Assembly (NCBI RefSeq): GCF_000938305.1
Contig: NZ_JYMT01000011.1
Location: 1 to 64,000 of the forward strand
DNA length: 64,000 nt
Reading direction: 5' to 3'
Source of the DNA: Bradyrhizobium sp. LTSP885
Lineage (GTDB): Bacteria > Pseudomonadota > Alphaproteobacteria > Rhizobiales > Xanthobacteraceae
Shown here: positions 52,922 to 62,051 of the stretch, piece by piece
How positions within the stretch are numbered: the first letter of the stretch is position 1
Layout of the letters: every line of letters starts with the position of its first letter
Position numbers and translations under genes: made by a program
The notes under the pieces: generated by a model
What the model was told of the DNA's origin: nothing
The model's input: the letters and a program-made list of their open reading frames with translations, nothing else
The model's database searches: none

Positions 52922-53887
52922 TTAGGCTTTTCGGATGAAGGGGTGTCCAGGGTGGATTAGAGAAAGCCGCCCGTTGTTGCACATAATTGCCCACTCCTCC
53001 CGTTTTGAAAAACCCGGCGACTGAACATTCGTCTCCAGATAGAAGATGCTGCTGACTCTGGAACTTTCCGGTACCTGGAGGGCGATCTGCCCAAAATGCG
53101 ATTCATGAATTGCCTCTTGGAATATCGGCACATCAGGCGGGGATGAGATCGTGCGACGGAACACCGTTAGTTTTGTATTTGGGCGATCGACGGTCGTGGA
53201 TTTTTTGAAAGGGTTGACCTGAAAAGGATTTGTGAGCGCAACATCAACGAGAACGTCAATAATGGCGTGATAGGCAGGAGCAGGCGACTCGTTGGTGATA
53301 ATACAACCGAGCAGGAATGACTTAGAAAGGTTGATTCCCGCAGTGAAGTCGGCAATGAGGATGTCTTTACCCGCCAAATCCAGGCCAACATGCAGGTCTG
53401 GCGTGGATGATCGCCGCATGATGTCCTTGATCTGGTAATCGTCCATCGCGACCGCTTCTAGCTCATAGCGTTTGTAGTATTTCTTATCGGGTGCCTGGTG
53501 TGGGCCGGTTTGGGTCGGTTCGACCGTGATGACGAAACCAAAACCCGTTGCGCTTAGCGGAATGCGCTGGACGGTCAGGCCGTCCATTCGAGGGTGGACG
53601 TTAGAACCAAGGATCTGATGCATCCATTCACGGGTGATTTTCTCATCGGTAACCCCATCATCGACGGCCGTGGGCTTATGGGTTTTCTTATCTTCCTCTA
53701 TCCCGTAGATGATTTGGCCGCCCGCCGAATTGGCCATCGCAGACACGTCTTTGCAAAGCTCCAGGACATTTTTGCTGTCCCGCGTCAGGGCAGGGGATGC
53801 CTTGTATTCGATGGTAAGGGTTTCCTCGACTTGAGCATCAACCATCTTCTGGAAGTCGGCGCGATCGGCAATCGTGAAATCGGGCAT
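52922..53887 (-). CDS. AlbA_2 (Schlafen-like) domain protein
   Basis: 321 residues from the MPDFTI start at 53887. The N-terminal AlbA_2/Schlafen domain (about 1-165) is recognised by ETLTIEYKASPALTRDSKNV, VSAMANSAGGQIIYGIEED and YYKRYELEAVAMDD. The rest (about 175-320) is beta-rich without a known domain. AlbA_2 domains bind or cleave nucleic acid and occur in bacterial defence genes. It starts eight bases after the nuclease gene stop, so the two are one operon. Confidence 0.72.
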   Translation of the reverse strand: MPDFTIADRADFQKMVDAQVEETLTIEYKASPALTRDSKNVLELCKDVSAMANSAGGQIIYGIEEDKKTHKPTAVDDGVTDEKITREWMHQILGSNVHPRMDGLTVQRIPLSATGFGFVITVEPTQTGPHQAPDKKYYKRYELEAVAMDDYQIKDIMRRSSTPDLHVGLDLAGKDILIADFTAGINLSKSFLLGCIITNESPAPAYHAIIDVLVDVALTNPFQVNPFKKSTTVDRPNTKLTVFRRTISSPPDVPIFQEAIHESHFGQIALQVPESSRVSSIFYLETNVQSPGFSKREEWAIMCNNGRLSLIHPGHPFIRKA

Positions 53888-53895
53888 GGGTGAAC

Positions 53896-55119
53896 TCAGG
53901 TTGGAACGTCGAAGGCCAGGATGGTAACAATCACCTCGCGACGCGGGTCTTTGGAATTGCCAAAGGTGCACCGGAAACGGCTCGCGCCTTCCTTCTTGGG
54001 ACCGTGTTTCAAATTCGGATGGCTAGTAAGAGAAGTCTCTATCGTTTTAAGCACGCCCGAGAAGTCCTTGTTTCGGTTGAACACCAAAACGGCCGTCTTC
54101 GTGTCACGCCAACTCAGATAATCTAGGAGCTGAGTTATCGTTGCGAGGAAGCTTTTCTCGCCTCCCCAGAATTTGCACTCAGCTATAAAAATGTTCCGGT
54201 CTTTGACCCGGATAAGAATGTCGGTCTTGCCTGTAAAGTTGAAGGTCTCGCCCGAAGCCGCACCTTCGAAGTGACCGTTCAACTGAACAAGGAAATGCTG
54301 GCGCAGGTTCTCTTCGCCCATAGTTTCAAATGCGGAAGGGCTACGTTCCATCACAAGCGCCATTGATTGGACAATATTCAGAATGGCCTGGTAGTTCGCC
54401 TCTTCGAGAACGGGCTCTGGTTCAAACGGTGCCGAGGTTGCGGGCAGCGCGGCCACGATCTTCTTTCGGACGAGCGGAGCAACGTACGTCTTTGGAGTGT
54501 CCGCCCTGGTGCGAATCGGAAAGGCTAACCCCGCCACCATTTTCCGAGCATCAAGCAATTTCTGTTTGCGCGCTTCGATTTCGGGCCGTAGCCGATTTGG
54601 GAGACTTTGGCGGTGCTCGTCTGTCATTGCGCGTTGGTAGCCAAGATATTCCTCGATCTCGTCGGATCTAACCTTAAATTGCTCATTGACGTGAGCGGGC
54701 TGCAGATTTTCGCCTCGCACGACGAGTATGATGTTGTTGTTGTGAAGATTAGCGCGGATTGCGCCGCCCCACCTTCCCGGGTTGATGTAGAGCATGCTTC
54801 CTTCGCCATCGAAGGGGATAATGAGCGCCAAGAGCGTACCCCGTAAACGCACCTCCCGTCCGTAATCCGGGTATTTGATTTCGACCTCATGCGGGCCATC
54901 AACGTACGCATCCGCTATCCGAAGGGTGGGCGGAGTGAGGCTGTATTTGTTCGACAGGTCGCTGACGATGTCCTCGGTAGGCGTATTCAGGAACGTGTCA
55001 GCAGGAATCTGCTGCACGGCTTGCAGTGCCTGCTGCACCTGGTAGGAAACCACATTGTGCATGTCCTGATTATTGAACAGCGCAACTGGTTCACCTAGGG
55101 CAAGGACGCTAACAATCAC
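53896..55119 (-). CDS. PD-(D/E)xK nuclease-like protein
   Basis: 407 residues. The N-terminal part (about 1-200) is beta-rich and contains VEIKYPDYGREVRLRGTLLA. The C-terminal part carries GKTDILIRVKDRNIFIAECK, i.e. D-x11-E-x-K of the restriction-fold family, followed by QLLDYLSWRDTKTAVLVFNR with a helix typical of Mrr/VRR nucleases. Probably cleaves DNA. First gene of the pair with the AlbA_2 protein; the unit sits between two integrase remnants. Confidence 0.72.
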   Translation of the reverse strand: MIVSVLALGEPVALFNNQDMHNVVSYQVQQALQAVQQIPADTFLNTPTEDIVSDLSNKYSLTPPTLRIADAYVDGPHEVEIKYPDYGREVRLRGTLLALIIPFDGEGSMLYINPGRWGGAIRANLHNNNIILVVRGENLQPAHVNEQFKVRSDEIEEYLGYQRAMTDEHRQSLPNRLRPEIEARKQKLLDARKMVAGLAFPIRTRADTPKTYVAPLVRKKIVAALPATSAPFEPEPVLEEANYQAILNIVQSMALVMERSPSAFETMGEENLRQHFLVQLNGHFEGAASGETFNFTGKTDILIRVKDRNIFIAECKFWGGEKSFLATITQLLDYLSWRDTKTAVLVFNRNKDFSGVLKTIETSLTSHPNLKHGPKKEGASRFRCTFGNSKDPRREVIVTILAFDVPT

Positions 55120-55340
55120 GGGATATGCTCCACAGAATCAGCTCGCCCAAGAGTCGCAGCCGCTGGGTCGATTGCAATAGGCTTTGCCAACCTGAGAAGG
55201 GTTGTACCGTGGCCAAGAAAAACTGCCCCTGTAGAGAATTAGGGCGGGGGCTCACACTGCTTTCACGGATGAGCAGATAGTTCAGTTCAAGGCCAAGCTC
55301 CTCGACTTCATCCGGGTACTGGCCAATCAACTAACGTCAA

Positions 55341-55466
55341 TCAAGCTGCGAGCGATGTCGAAGCGTCCACGCAAACGCTTTGCACGAATGCCTCCCACTT
55401 TTCCATCGCTTCCCGCATTTTGGGGAGGTAGGTGTAGAGATCGTATGTTTCTTCCATAACCGTTCG
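55341..55466 (-). pseudogene. Integrase 3'-end remnant, copy C
   Basis: Minus strand encodes EETYDLYTYLPKMREAMEKW and ends DASTSLAA followed by a stop at 55341. It matches the integrase C terminus including the Tyr region but diverges after about 40 codons. The remainder of 55120-55520 holds no gene I can support. Confidence 0.85.
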
Positions 55467-55520
55467 GTTCGTCATTCTCCTCAACCTCAACCCATACCTT
55501 GCGGCGATAGGTGGCGGTGC

Positions 55521-55805
55521 CTAAGACTTTTTCATTGATGATGGGCGAGTTGCGAAAGACGAAACGATAATCCCGATGGCCGCTGAAACCAGCGCCCGGC
55601 TCAGAACCAATTCGAGTGACCGGTCATAATCAGCGGTCGCATAGGTAAATGAGAAGTCGTTGACAACTGAGAGCAGTATTGAAGCTCCGGTTCCGCAAGC
55701 AACTGCGACAGCCCGACTTCTAGTACGCTTAGCTCGCCTGGCCACAAAGACGGTCAGTGAGACAGTGACTACAAAGCTTACGAGCTGAGATATCGTATCG
55801 AGCAT
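55521..55805 (-). CDS. Small membrane protein
   Basis: 94 residues from MLDTISQ with two or three hydrophobic segments (LVSFVVTVSLTVFVARR, AVAVACGTGASILLSVV and ALVSAAIGIIVSSF). No family recognised. It follows the 286-aa gene on the same strand by about 110 bases. Confidence 0.5.
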   Translation of the reverse strand: MLDTISQLVSFVVTVSLTVFVARRAKRTRSRAVAVACGTGASILLSVVNDFSFTYATADYDRSLELVLSRALVSAAIGIIVSSFATRPSSMKKS

Positions 55806-55913
55806 AAGGCCACATGATGGAAGTGTTTCACCAACTCTTAACACCTCAGCCTCGCCGATTTCGCGCTACCCCGATTCGTTCTTTGAGAACGGAATAGAGT
55901 CAGAGCGTGAACT

Positions 55914-56774
55914 CTATCCGTAAAGCTGCAACAGAACGGCATGAAGTTCGGATTGAAGCGCTGAGATGCGCGCTATTGCGTCTTTGAAAATCTGCTTAAA
56001 CGTTTCCTCCTTGTAAACTGGAGATACGCGCGCGGCCATGATTTGTGGTTTGTAACCCAGAGCCAGAAAAAACGTATTCACAACCGTGCAATTGGGCTCG
56101 AAATAGTAGGCAACCGCATTGAGATCGTGTTGGAAAGATTGATCCTCGAACTGGAGCTGACCTAAAAGCTTTCGAAATTTGAAGAATACGGCGGGATCGG
56201 TTTTAGGTTGTGGCCCGGGCAGCTGAGATTTGTCGAAATTCTCAGATATTTTATTCTGTTTCGCGATGTTGAACTCAATCCATTTGGCTCTCGCCTTGGC
56301 AATGAAGTCATCTGGTAGGTCATCGTAAGCTACGCGGCCATTGAGAAGGCCGAATTCCTGCAGGACTTGTAAGTATTGTAACTTTGCAAGCTCGGGCCAA
56401 ATCGAACCATCACTGCCGGGCAAGAACGGAATCTTCTGAACCGTCTTCGCGTCGTCTACTGTTGTCTTAAATGCAAGCTCGCGCCCATATAGTTCTTGGA
56501 TGAACATGCTTTGGCGGTTTATGAGCTGTTCGGCCTCTTTCATACATTGCGCGTGGTTTGTGACGTACCCGCCGCCGACAGACAGCAGCAGCGCCGAGAG
56601 AAGCCATAGGACGATCCCGCTATTGATAAACGCCCAAAGCTTACTTTTCTTTGGCTCAACCGGCTTGGCCAGCCTCTCTCGAAGCATCCTGTTTCGGATC
56701 TTCTCGTATTTCGGCATTCTGGCCACGACGGGCTCCAATCGTTCGCTCGCCACGGTCCAATATGCATAACACAA
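55914..56774 (-). CDS. Membrane-anchored protein of unknown function
   Basis: 286 residues, or 267 from MPKYEKI (56717). One transmembrane helix (INSGIVLWLLSALLLSVGGG) after a basic cytoplasmic N terminus; the remainder is helical, with HAQCMKEAEQLINRQSMFIQ and LRKLLGQLQFEDQSFQHD-like segments. No catalytic motif is seen. Lower in GC than the core. Its place beside the integrase, in the same zone as the nuclease pair, makes a defence or accessory role possible but unproved. Confidence 0.6.
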   Translation of the reverse strand: MCYAYWTVASERLEPVVARMPKYEKIRNRMLRERLAKPVEPKKSKLWAFINSGIVLWLLSALLLSVGGGYVTNHAQCMKEAEQLINRQSMFIQELYGRELAFKTTVDDAKTVQKIPFLPGSDGSIWPELAKLQYLQVLQEFGLLNGRVAYDDLPDDFIAKARAKWIEFNIAKQNKISENFDKSQLPGPQPKTDPAVFFKFRKLLGQLQFEDQSFQHDLNAVAYYFEPNCTVVNTFFLALGYKPQIMAARVSPVYKEETFKQIFKDAIARISALQSELHAVLLQLYG

Positions 56775-56984
56775 CTTGCACGATAAGGTCTGTCTTGCGA
56801 TAAGCCAATTGCTCCCCGTGCGTTGGGGAGAAATATAGTTTGATGTCGGCGGCGATTAGAGACGCAATTTCGAAGCGATCGCGAGCAACTGGCCGAAGGT
56901 GAAGGGACGGGGCCTCAATGCGCGCCAGAGACATCGTTTAATGCTTGTCAGGTTCGTCGGTCCAAACGCAGAAGTTTGTGCGGG

Positions 56985-58130
56985 TCACGCGGCAAGTGAT
57001 GTCGGAACGTCGATGCAAACGCCTTGGACGAATGCTTCCCACTTTTCCATCGCTTCGCGCATTTCGGGGAGGTACGTCCAGAGGTCGTAGGTGTCTTCCA
57101 TGTCCGTGCGAGCGGAGATGTGGTTGACCAACCGCTCCGCGATATCGGGGCGGACTTTCAGGCGGCCGAGGTTTGTTCGAAACGTTCGGCGTAGGTCGTG
57201 CAATGTCCAGGGCGCAATGTTGGCGGTCTTGTCGAGAGCCTTCTTGCATTTGCTCCAACCGCTGAAAGGTCGGTCGCCCTCACGCACCGGCCCGCGAGCG
57301 GGGAAGAGCAGGGGACTATCGCGGTTCTCCTGAACTTTCTTGTGAATAATTGCCGAGGCCATTGGCCCGACTGGGAAGGTGTGCACCCGGTTGTTTTTGG
57401 TAAGTTCGCCGGGAAGCGTCACGGTTTGCTGATTGTGAGAGTAGTGGAGTTTAGCCAACGCTCCGGTCTCGCTGCGGCGTTGACCCATCAAGATGAGCAA
57501 CCGGACGATTTCTCCAAACTCTCCTTCAGTCTGGCCGGCGGCATGCCAAACGGTTCGCAGCTCCTCGTCCGTCAGGATGCGCTTGCGCTTCTTAGACTTC
57601 GCAATCTGCATCCCTTCAAGCGGGTTGACGGTGATGTATCGCCGCTGTGGCCGGATAGCCCAGCGGAAGAATATCCGGCAGACGGCCAAGGCGTGGGCCT
57701 GCTCGCTGGGGGTATCGATCAAGGGGTCTGTGATGGCCGAAAGCATAAACGGGGTAACCGCGTCCATACGCTTCGGCTTGAGCGTTGGGAGGAAGTGCGT
57801 TTCGATCATCCTGCGGTAGTCCCGCTGGGTACGCGCCTTCCGGCGGGCGATGTAGTCCGTTTTGAAGATCTCGTAGGCCTCGCCGAAGGTCACCCGCTGA
57901 CCGCTTAGGGGCGTCGCAGCAAGGAGCCGCTTGGCCTCCTTCCGGGCGTCGGCAAGACTGACGGCAGGGTAGTGGCCAATCCGGATGCGCCGTCGCTCCT
58001 GGCCTCGCATGACAATCCACGTGCGGCGATGCTTGCCGACTCGGATGCCAAAGGCAGGTGTCGTCTCGTCAAAATGCGTGCCCGCGGGAAGCGAACGCAC
58101 GGTCAAATCGGTGAGGCGCGCGGTAGGCAT
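56985..58130 (-). CDS. int: Tyrosine integrase of the island
   Basis: 381-residue P4-like tyrosine recombinase with an N-terminal DUF4102 arm-binding domain (LTDLTVRSLPAGTHFDETTP, RIRIGHYPAVSLADARKEAK). Catalytic residues: Arg in LMGQRRSETGAL, HxxR in TLHDLRRTFRTNL, His in ERLVNHIS, and the Tyr nucleophile in EDTYDLWTYLPEMREAME. It inserts the island into tRNA-Arg; the att core lies 139 bases upstream of its start. The TTGGCTC arm sites touch its start codon, so binding may also repress its own expression. Two truncated copies of its 3' end lie to the left. Confidence 0.93.
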   Translation of the reverse strand: MPTARLTDLTVRSLPAGTHFDETTPAFGIRVGKHRRTWIVMRGQERRRIRIGHYPAVSLADARKEAKRLLAATPLSGQRVTFGEAYEIFKTDYIARRKARTQRDYRRMIETHFLPTLKPKRMDAVTPFMLSAITDPLIDTPSEQAHALAVCRIFFRWAIRPQRRYITVNPLEGMQIAKSKKRKRILTDEELRTVWHAAGQTEGEFGEIVRLLILMGQRRSETGALAKLHYSHNQQTVTLPGELTKNNRVHTFPVGPMASAIIHKKVQENRDSPLLFPARGPVREGDRPFSGWSKCKKALDKTANIAPWTLHDLRRTFRTNLGRLKVRPDIAERLVNHISARTDMEDTYDLWTYLPEMREAMEKWEAFVQGVCIDVPTSLAA

Positions 58131-58147
58131 TTGGCTCTTTTTGGCTC
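58131..58147. promoter_or_regulatory. Paired TTGGCTC arm-type integrase sites, right end
   Basis: TTGGCTC at 58131-58137 and 58141-58147, immediately upstream of the integrase start. Matches the pair at 23700-23717; in the circular form the two pairs would flank the att core. Confidence 0.65.
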
Positions 58148-58268
58148 AGCAATCGCGCGTGCTGTGGTGTTACGCGCGTGAGCACTATGAGCGAGTTATG
58201 CCTGCAAATAAAGGATAACTTGCATTTCGACGTGCGCCATGTAGCACCATGAATCGGTGCAAAAAATA

Positions 58269-58310
58269 AATCGAAATCCGATGCTCTATCCAGCTGAGCT
58301 ACGAGCGCGT
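58269..58310. repeat. Attachment core, right end of the island (attR)
   Basis: Exact 42-bp copy of 23621-23662: anticodon loop to 5' end of tRNA-Arg. The 3' half of the tRNA is missing, so it is not a functional gene. The sequence beyond (GTGGGTCGATTATCAG) is the native chromosomal tRNA flank, also found at the remnants near 19 kb. Confidence 0.88.
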
Positions 58311-58406
58311 GTGGGTCGATTATCAGACTTGGCTTGCGAGGGCCAGCAGCCCCGGCGCGTGTCCACCGATGCGGTGTCCGCGCCGTCTCCCGCCGCTTTT
58401 CCGCCC

Positions 58407-58697
58407 TCAGAAGCAGGGATGCCGGCGGCGGTCCTGGCCGATATAGGCGGCCGAGCTCTGGTAGCATTTGCTGGTCGAGGGGCCGTCGTAAAAGGCGAAG
58501 GTGCCCGCGTCCGGGCCGGGGCCGTAATTGTGCAGATAGCTGATGTGGTAGGGCAGGCCCCAATAGGCGTGCCGATAGTGGTGATGCCGGTGGTGCGGGT
58601 AGGCGGAGAGGTCGGCCGCGACGGCCGGGGTGAAGGCCACGGCGGCAGAGGCTGCCATGGCAACGGCGAACGCGGCAAAAAGCTGGATCTTGGTCAT
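58407..58697 (-). CDS. Secreted His/Tyr-rich small protein
   Basis: 96 residues with a signal peptide (FAVAMAASAAVAFTPAVAAD) and a short mature part with YPHHRHHHYRHAYWGLPYH and two Cys (CYQSSAAYIGQDRRRHPCF). A decayed copy of its 3' end lies at 19063-19119. First core gene right of the island. Function unknown; metal binding possible from His content. Confidence 0.65.
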   Translation of the reverse strand: MTKIQLFAAFAVAMAASAAVAFTPAVAADLSAYPHHRHHHYRHAYWGLPYHISYLHNYGPGPDAGTFAFYDGPSTSKCYQSSAAYIGQDRRRHPCF

Positions 58698-58919
58698 TGG
58701 CGGCCTCCGGGCATCACGCTGGAATCGGCCATTTGGGCCGCTCCATGGTTCATTTAACCCGGAATTGGGCGGAAAGCTGCGGGAAATCAGTCACAGCGCG
58801 CCAAAATTCGCCTTTTTGCGGATGCTTAACCGATTGCCAACACAGTCCGGCCAGAGTCTTGGGGTGAGGTCCGTCCGGGCCGACCCATCCTGACCAGGCA
58901 TTTCGGTTTCGAACGTTCC

Positions 58920-59363
58920 ATGCGCATCACGCCCCTTGCCTTGCTGTTTCTCGTTCTGGCTGCCGCGCCTGCGCGGGCGGATCTGCACATCACGCGCGAC
59001 CATGGCGGCTATGTCGAGGAGTACAAGGCCAAGTACAAGCGCATCAAGGAGCGCGGCGAGCGCGTCGTCATCGACGGCATCTGCAATTCCGCCTGCACGC
59101 TGGTGTTCGGCATCGTGCCGATGAACAAGATCTGCGTGACGCCGAAGGCCAGCCTCGGGTTTCACCAGGCCTATTACGACAAGGCCTTCACCTTCGGCAT
59201 CAAGGTCACCAGCATGGAAGGCACTTCCGACCTGATGTCCTATTACCCGGACACGGTGAAGGACTGGATCCGCCGCAATGGCGGCCTCACCACCGAGATG
59301 AAGAAGATCAAGAACGGCGTCGATCTCTGGAAGATCGTCGATCCCTGTCCAGACGAGTGGTAG
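58920..59363 (+). CDS. Exported ClpP/crotonase-fold-like protein
   Basis: 147 residues with a signal peptide (LALLFLVLAAAPARAD). The mature region RVVIDGICNSACTLVFGIVP and KASLGFHQAYY resembles the S-x-A-C-T and G-x-H positions of periplasmic ClpP/SppA-like proteins common in Bradyrhizobium. Catalytic Ser in NSACT and His in GFHQA would be the candidates; peptidase activity is unproved. Confidence 0.65.
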   Translation: MRITPLALLFLVLAAAPARADLHITRDHGGYVEEYKAKYKRIKERGERVVIDGICNSACTLVFGIVPMNKICVTPKASLGFHQAYYDKAFTFGIKVTSMEGTSDLMSYYPDTVKDWIRRNGGLTTEMKKIKNGVDLWKIVDPCPDEW

Positions 59364-59467
59364 GGCGAGCCGTCTCGCGCGTCGCGTCTTTCATGAGACT
59401 GTTGCTTGGACGCTCGGTGGATGGCAGGCTAAACGCCGATATCATCCCATCTTGGTGAAGTTCTCTC

Positions 59468-60301
59468 GTGAGTGGCAGGCAAAACAATCTTCTTGCTCAG
59501 GCCTTGCAACAAGGCGCGCAGGCGCTGCGAACGCAGCAGTTCGGTCTGGCGGAGAAGATTGCAACCGAGATCCTGAAATCGAGCCGCACCGACCGGAATG
59601 CGGCGCTGATCCTGGCTCACGCCCTGAGGGGCCAGAATCGGGCAGGCGAGGCGATTGCGCCGCTCGAAAGGGTTGCACGCCGCGGCAATGACGGGGAAAT
59701 CGAGACCCTGCTTGGTGCATCGCTCTGCGATTCCGGGCGGGCGCCTGACGGCATCGAGCAACTCCGGCGCACCGCTGCGCGGCGCCCACTTTATTTGCCC
59801 GCCTTTCAGGAACTCGCAGGTCAGCTTGCCAAAGCCGGACGCTTCGATGAAGCCATCCAGACCATGCAAGACGGCGTCGAATTGGCCCCTGAGAGCGTCG
59901 ACCTGAAGCTCGACCTCGGACGCCTGCTGCAGCAGAACGGCGAGCGTGCCAAGGCTCGCGACATCCTGACTGTCGCGCGTGACGCTGCGCCCGGACGCAC
60001 CGATATCCTGAGCGAACTTGGCCGGGTGCTGCTCCTTGAGGGAGACTATACCGCTGCTGCGGATGCCTACCGGCACGCACTCGCGCTGCGTCCGGACGAC
60101 GGCTTGACCCGTGCCAACCTCGCCACCTGTCTCATGGAGAAGGGAGAGCGCGACGCCGCCGAGGCGGCGCTCCGCGTAGTCATGAAGGGCCGACCCCATT
60201 TGCTTGGCCGTGCCGCCTACGTGCTTGCCGCGTCATCGCATGGCCGCTTCTTTTTCGATATGAGCGCGGTTGCGAAATTCCTTGGGGGAGAATCGTCTTG
60301 A
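59468..60301 (+). CDS. Tetratricopeptide-repeat protein
   Basis: 277 residues composed of about six 34-residue TPR units (for example AEKIATEILKSSRTDRNAAL, ELAGQLAKAGRFDEAIQTMQ, LLLEGDYTAAADAYRHALAL). No signal peptide, so cytoplasmic. In this form it is a scaffold; similar TPR proteins pair with sulfotransferase or 2OG-oxygenase domains, not present here. Start GTG at 59468 or a nearby internal Met. Confidence 0.8.
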   Translation: MSGRQNNLLAQALQQGAQALRTQQFGLAEKIATEILKSSRTDRNAALILAHALRGQNRAGEAIAPLERVARRGNDGEIETLLGASLCDSGRAPDGIEQLRRTAARRPLYLPAFQELAGQLAKAGRFDEAIQTMQDGVELAPESVDLKLDLGRLLQQNGERAKARDILTVARDAAPGRTDILSELGRVLLLEGDYTAAADAYRHALALRPDDGLTRANLATCLMEKGERDAAEAALRVVMKGRPHLLGRAAYVLAASSHGRFFFDMSAVAKFLGGESS

Positions 60302-60368
60302 ACAGCTCAAGCACGATCCCGAGAAGCGGCTTCCTTGCGAGCAAGGCGAAACGCGTCAGCGCAAGAAT

Positions 60369-61079
60369 CTAGGGTCTGAAATTCTTCCGGTAGAGATCGT
60401 GCTGCCGCCCCAGCTCATTTCGGAATTCGTGAACCCGCTTGGTTTCTTCCGCCGTGAAGACAGACGTCTGCGCGGTCCAGCTGTCTCGTTTGACGGGAAT
60501 ACACTGCGCGATCGGCGTGCCCTTCGGGAGGACGCCGCTGAAATTCCTGTCATGCCAGTGCGCAGGGAAGTGCACCCAGGTATCGGTATAAACGTCGCAA
60601 TTGACCAACCCGGTGAGCGTGGTGAAGGGCAGATCGAAGCGATTGGCAGGGTGCGTGAAGTAGACCGCATACCCTTCCGGGGCTTCGATGGCCCACAGAT
60701 TGTGGAATTTCATGAAGAAGCGCCCGGCGTCGAAAATCGGCGTGCCGGTGACCTGACCTGGATCGTGGAATCCGATTGGCGAGCGCGGAAAATCGAGTTC
60801 TCCTCCCGGAGGGATATCATTGTCCCAGGTGATCTCTCCGTTCTCGACCTTCAAGTCGCAGATCAGCGGTAGCAGAAACCCGTGGGTCATGGCGTCGACG
60901 AACGGCGGGCACCGCTTGACGGTTTCCTCGTCGCGCAGGTTGATCGAGCTGAAGGCTTTCGCCGGCATCGCCTTGAGCCAGTCGGGAACGCCCTGGGCGG
61001 CCGGCACCGGCCGCGGAAGATATCCTTCGAGTTCTCGCGGACAGCGAAATTTCAGGGTCAGTTTGTCGTTGGTGGGCAT
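60369..61079 (-). CDS. Hypothetical protein (DUF6065-like)
   Basis: 236 residues with LTLKFRCPRELEGYLPRPVP, GFLLPLICDLKVENGEITWD, HNLWAIEAPEGYAVYFTHPA and GTPIAQCIPVKRDSW. The pattern is that of uncharacterised proteins linked to secondary metabolism or sulfotransferase-like neighbours. Function unknown. Its 3' end is close to the end of the TPR gene, convergent. Confidence 0.6.
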   Translation of the reverse strand: MPTNDKLTLKFRCPRELEGYLPRPVPAAQGVPDWLKAMPAKAFSSINLRDEETVKRCPPFVDAMTHGFLLPLICDLKVENGEITWDNDIPPGGELDFPRSPIGFHDPGQVTGTPIFDAGRFFMKFHNLWAIEAPEGYAVYFTHPANRFDLPFTTLTGLVNCDVYTDTWVHFPAHWHDRNFSGVLPKGTPIAQCIPVKRDSWTAQTSVFTAEETKRVHEFRNELGRQHDLYRKNFRP

Positions 61080-61220
61080 TGGGCGATTCCGTGGCCTGAC
61101 TGGCGGCGTGACAATGTCACAGACTAAAGCGTTTTCAAGCGAAGTGGATACCGGTTCGCGCTAGGAAAACGCGTCGCGATCAATCGATCGTAGCGCACCG
61201 GGCGGATGGTTCAGGCACGG

Positions 61221-62051
61221 TCATCTCGCGGGCACTTCACGCAGCTCTGTCGACTTTTGGAGAAGGGCGGGGCGATAGGGCGGGTGAGGGTCGTCGTCAT
61301 CGGGGATGGCGCAATACCCAAGTTCCTGGTGGATACGCTGGATCTCCATGACGCGATCGTTCAACCGCTGCAGATGCTCCAGCGACCTCGCCTTCCAGTA
61401 GCGGAACGTATCGTGCGTAATCGGCACGAAGGCGGTACCGAACAGCGTTGGATCGGGGACGATGGTCCGCCCAAGCATGAGGTATTTGTCGGAGCCAACG
61501 ATGACGAGGGTGGCGTAATTGCGGGATGCGTTCGCCTTGAGGCCATTGAGCGACAATTCGCACAATTTGCTGAAGTAGGGCTCCTCGCGCCAGCGGTCGG
61601 GATGGTCGAGATCGACCTGGATGTTGAGCGCATCCAGGCTGAAATGCGGGACGATGCCAGTCGTCTCGGGGAACCAATCGTCATCGAAATGCCCTTGCAG
61701 CCAGGCGCAGCTGAACGACCGGCACTGTCGCGGACGCTGATCGTAGATCTCGCAGCCTCCGCCGGTCCGAATATGGTTGCAGACCGTGTTCACCGGTTTC
61801 CCGAGATCGGTCACTTCGAGCACCTTGCAGCACAGCGTGCATGTTCCACACTGCCGGACGCTCGGTGTCGACGGCGGTATCCCAATGGCCCATGCGCCCT
61901 GGCCCTCGCGAAACAGCAGCTTCTGCTTTTCCAGCGCGCTCAATGCACGCTCGACCTTGAGTCGGGACAGTCCGGTCGCGTCAATAATGCGTTTCGTCGT
62001 CGTCGCGCCACTTTCGACCGCCCGAACGACCACCAATGTCACTTGATCCAT
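61221..62051 (-). CDS. YkgJ-type cysteine-cluster protein with N-terminal HTH
   Basis: 276 residues. N-terminal winged helix (RIIDATGLSRLKVERALSAL, about 20-60), then the cysteine cluster CGTCTLCCKVLEV, NHIRTGGGCEIYDQRPRQCR and SFSCAW (about 86-140), the pattern of the YkgJ family that may bind zinc or an iron-sulphur cluster. ATG at 62051 is chosen because the upstream extension to 62306 is low-complexity. Role unknown. Confidence 0.8.
   Translation of the reverse strand: MDQVTLVVVRAVESGATTTKRIIDATGLSRLKVERALSALEKQKLLFREGQGAWAIGIPPSTPSVRQCGTCTLCCKVLEVTDLGKPVNTVCNHIRTGGGCEIYDQRPRQCRSFSCAWLQGHFDDDWFPETTGIVPHFSLDALNIQVDLDHPDRWREEPYFSKLCELSLNGLKANASRNYATLVIVGSDKYLMLGRTIVPDPTLFGTAFVPITHDTFRYWKARSLEHLQRLNDRVMEIQRIHQELGYCAIPDDDDPHPPYRPALLQKSTELREVPAR

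Noticed and set aside
58269-58310. Fifth tRNA gene at the right end
   Set aside because: Only the 5' half exists; acceptor 3' strand and T-arm are missing. It is the attR core.
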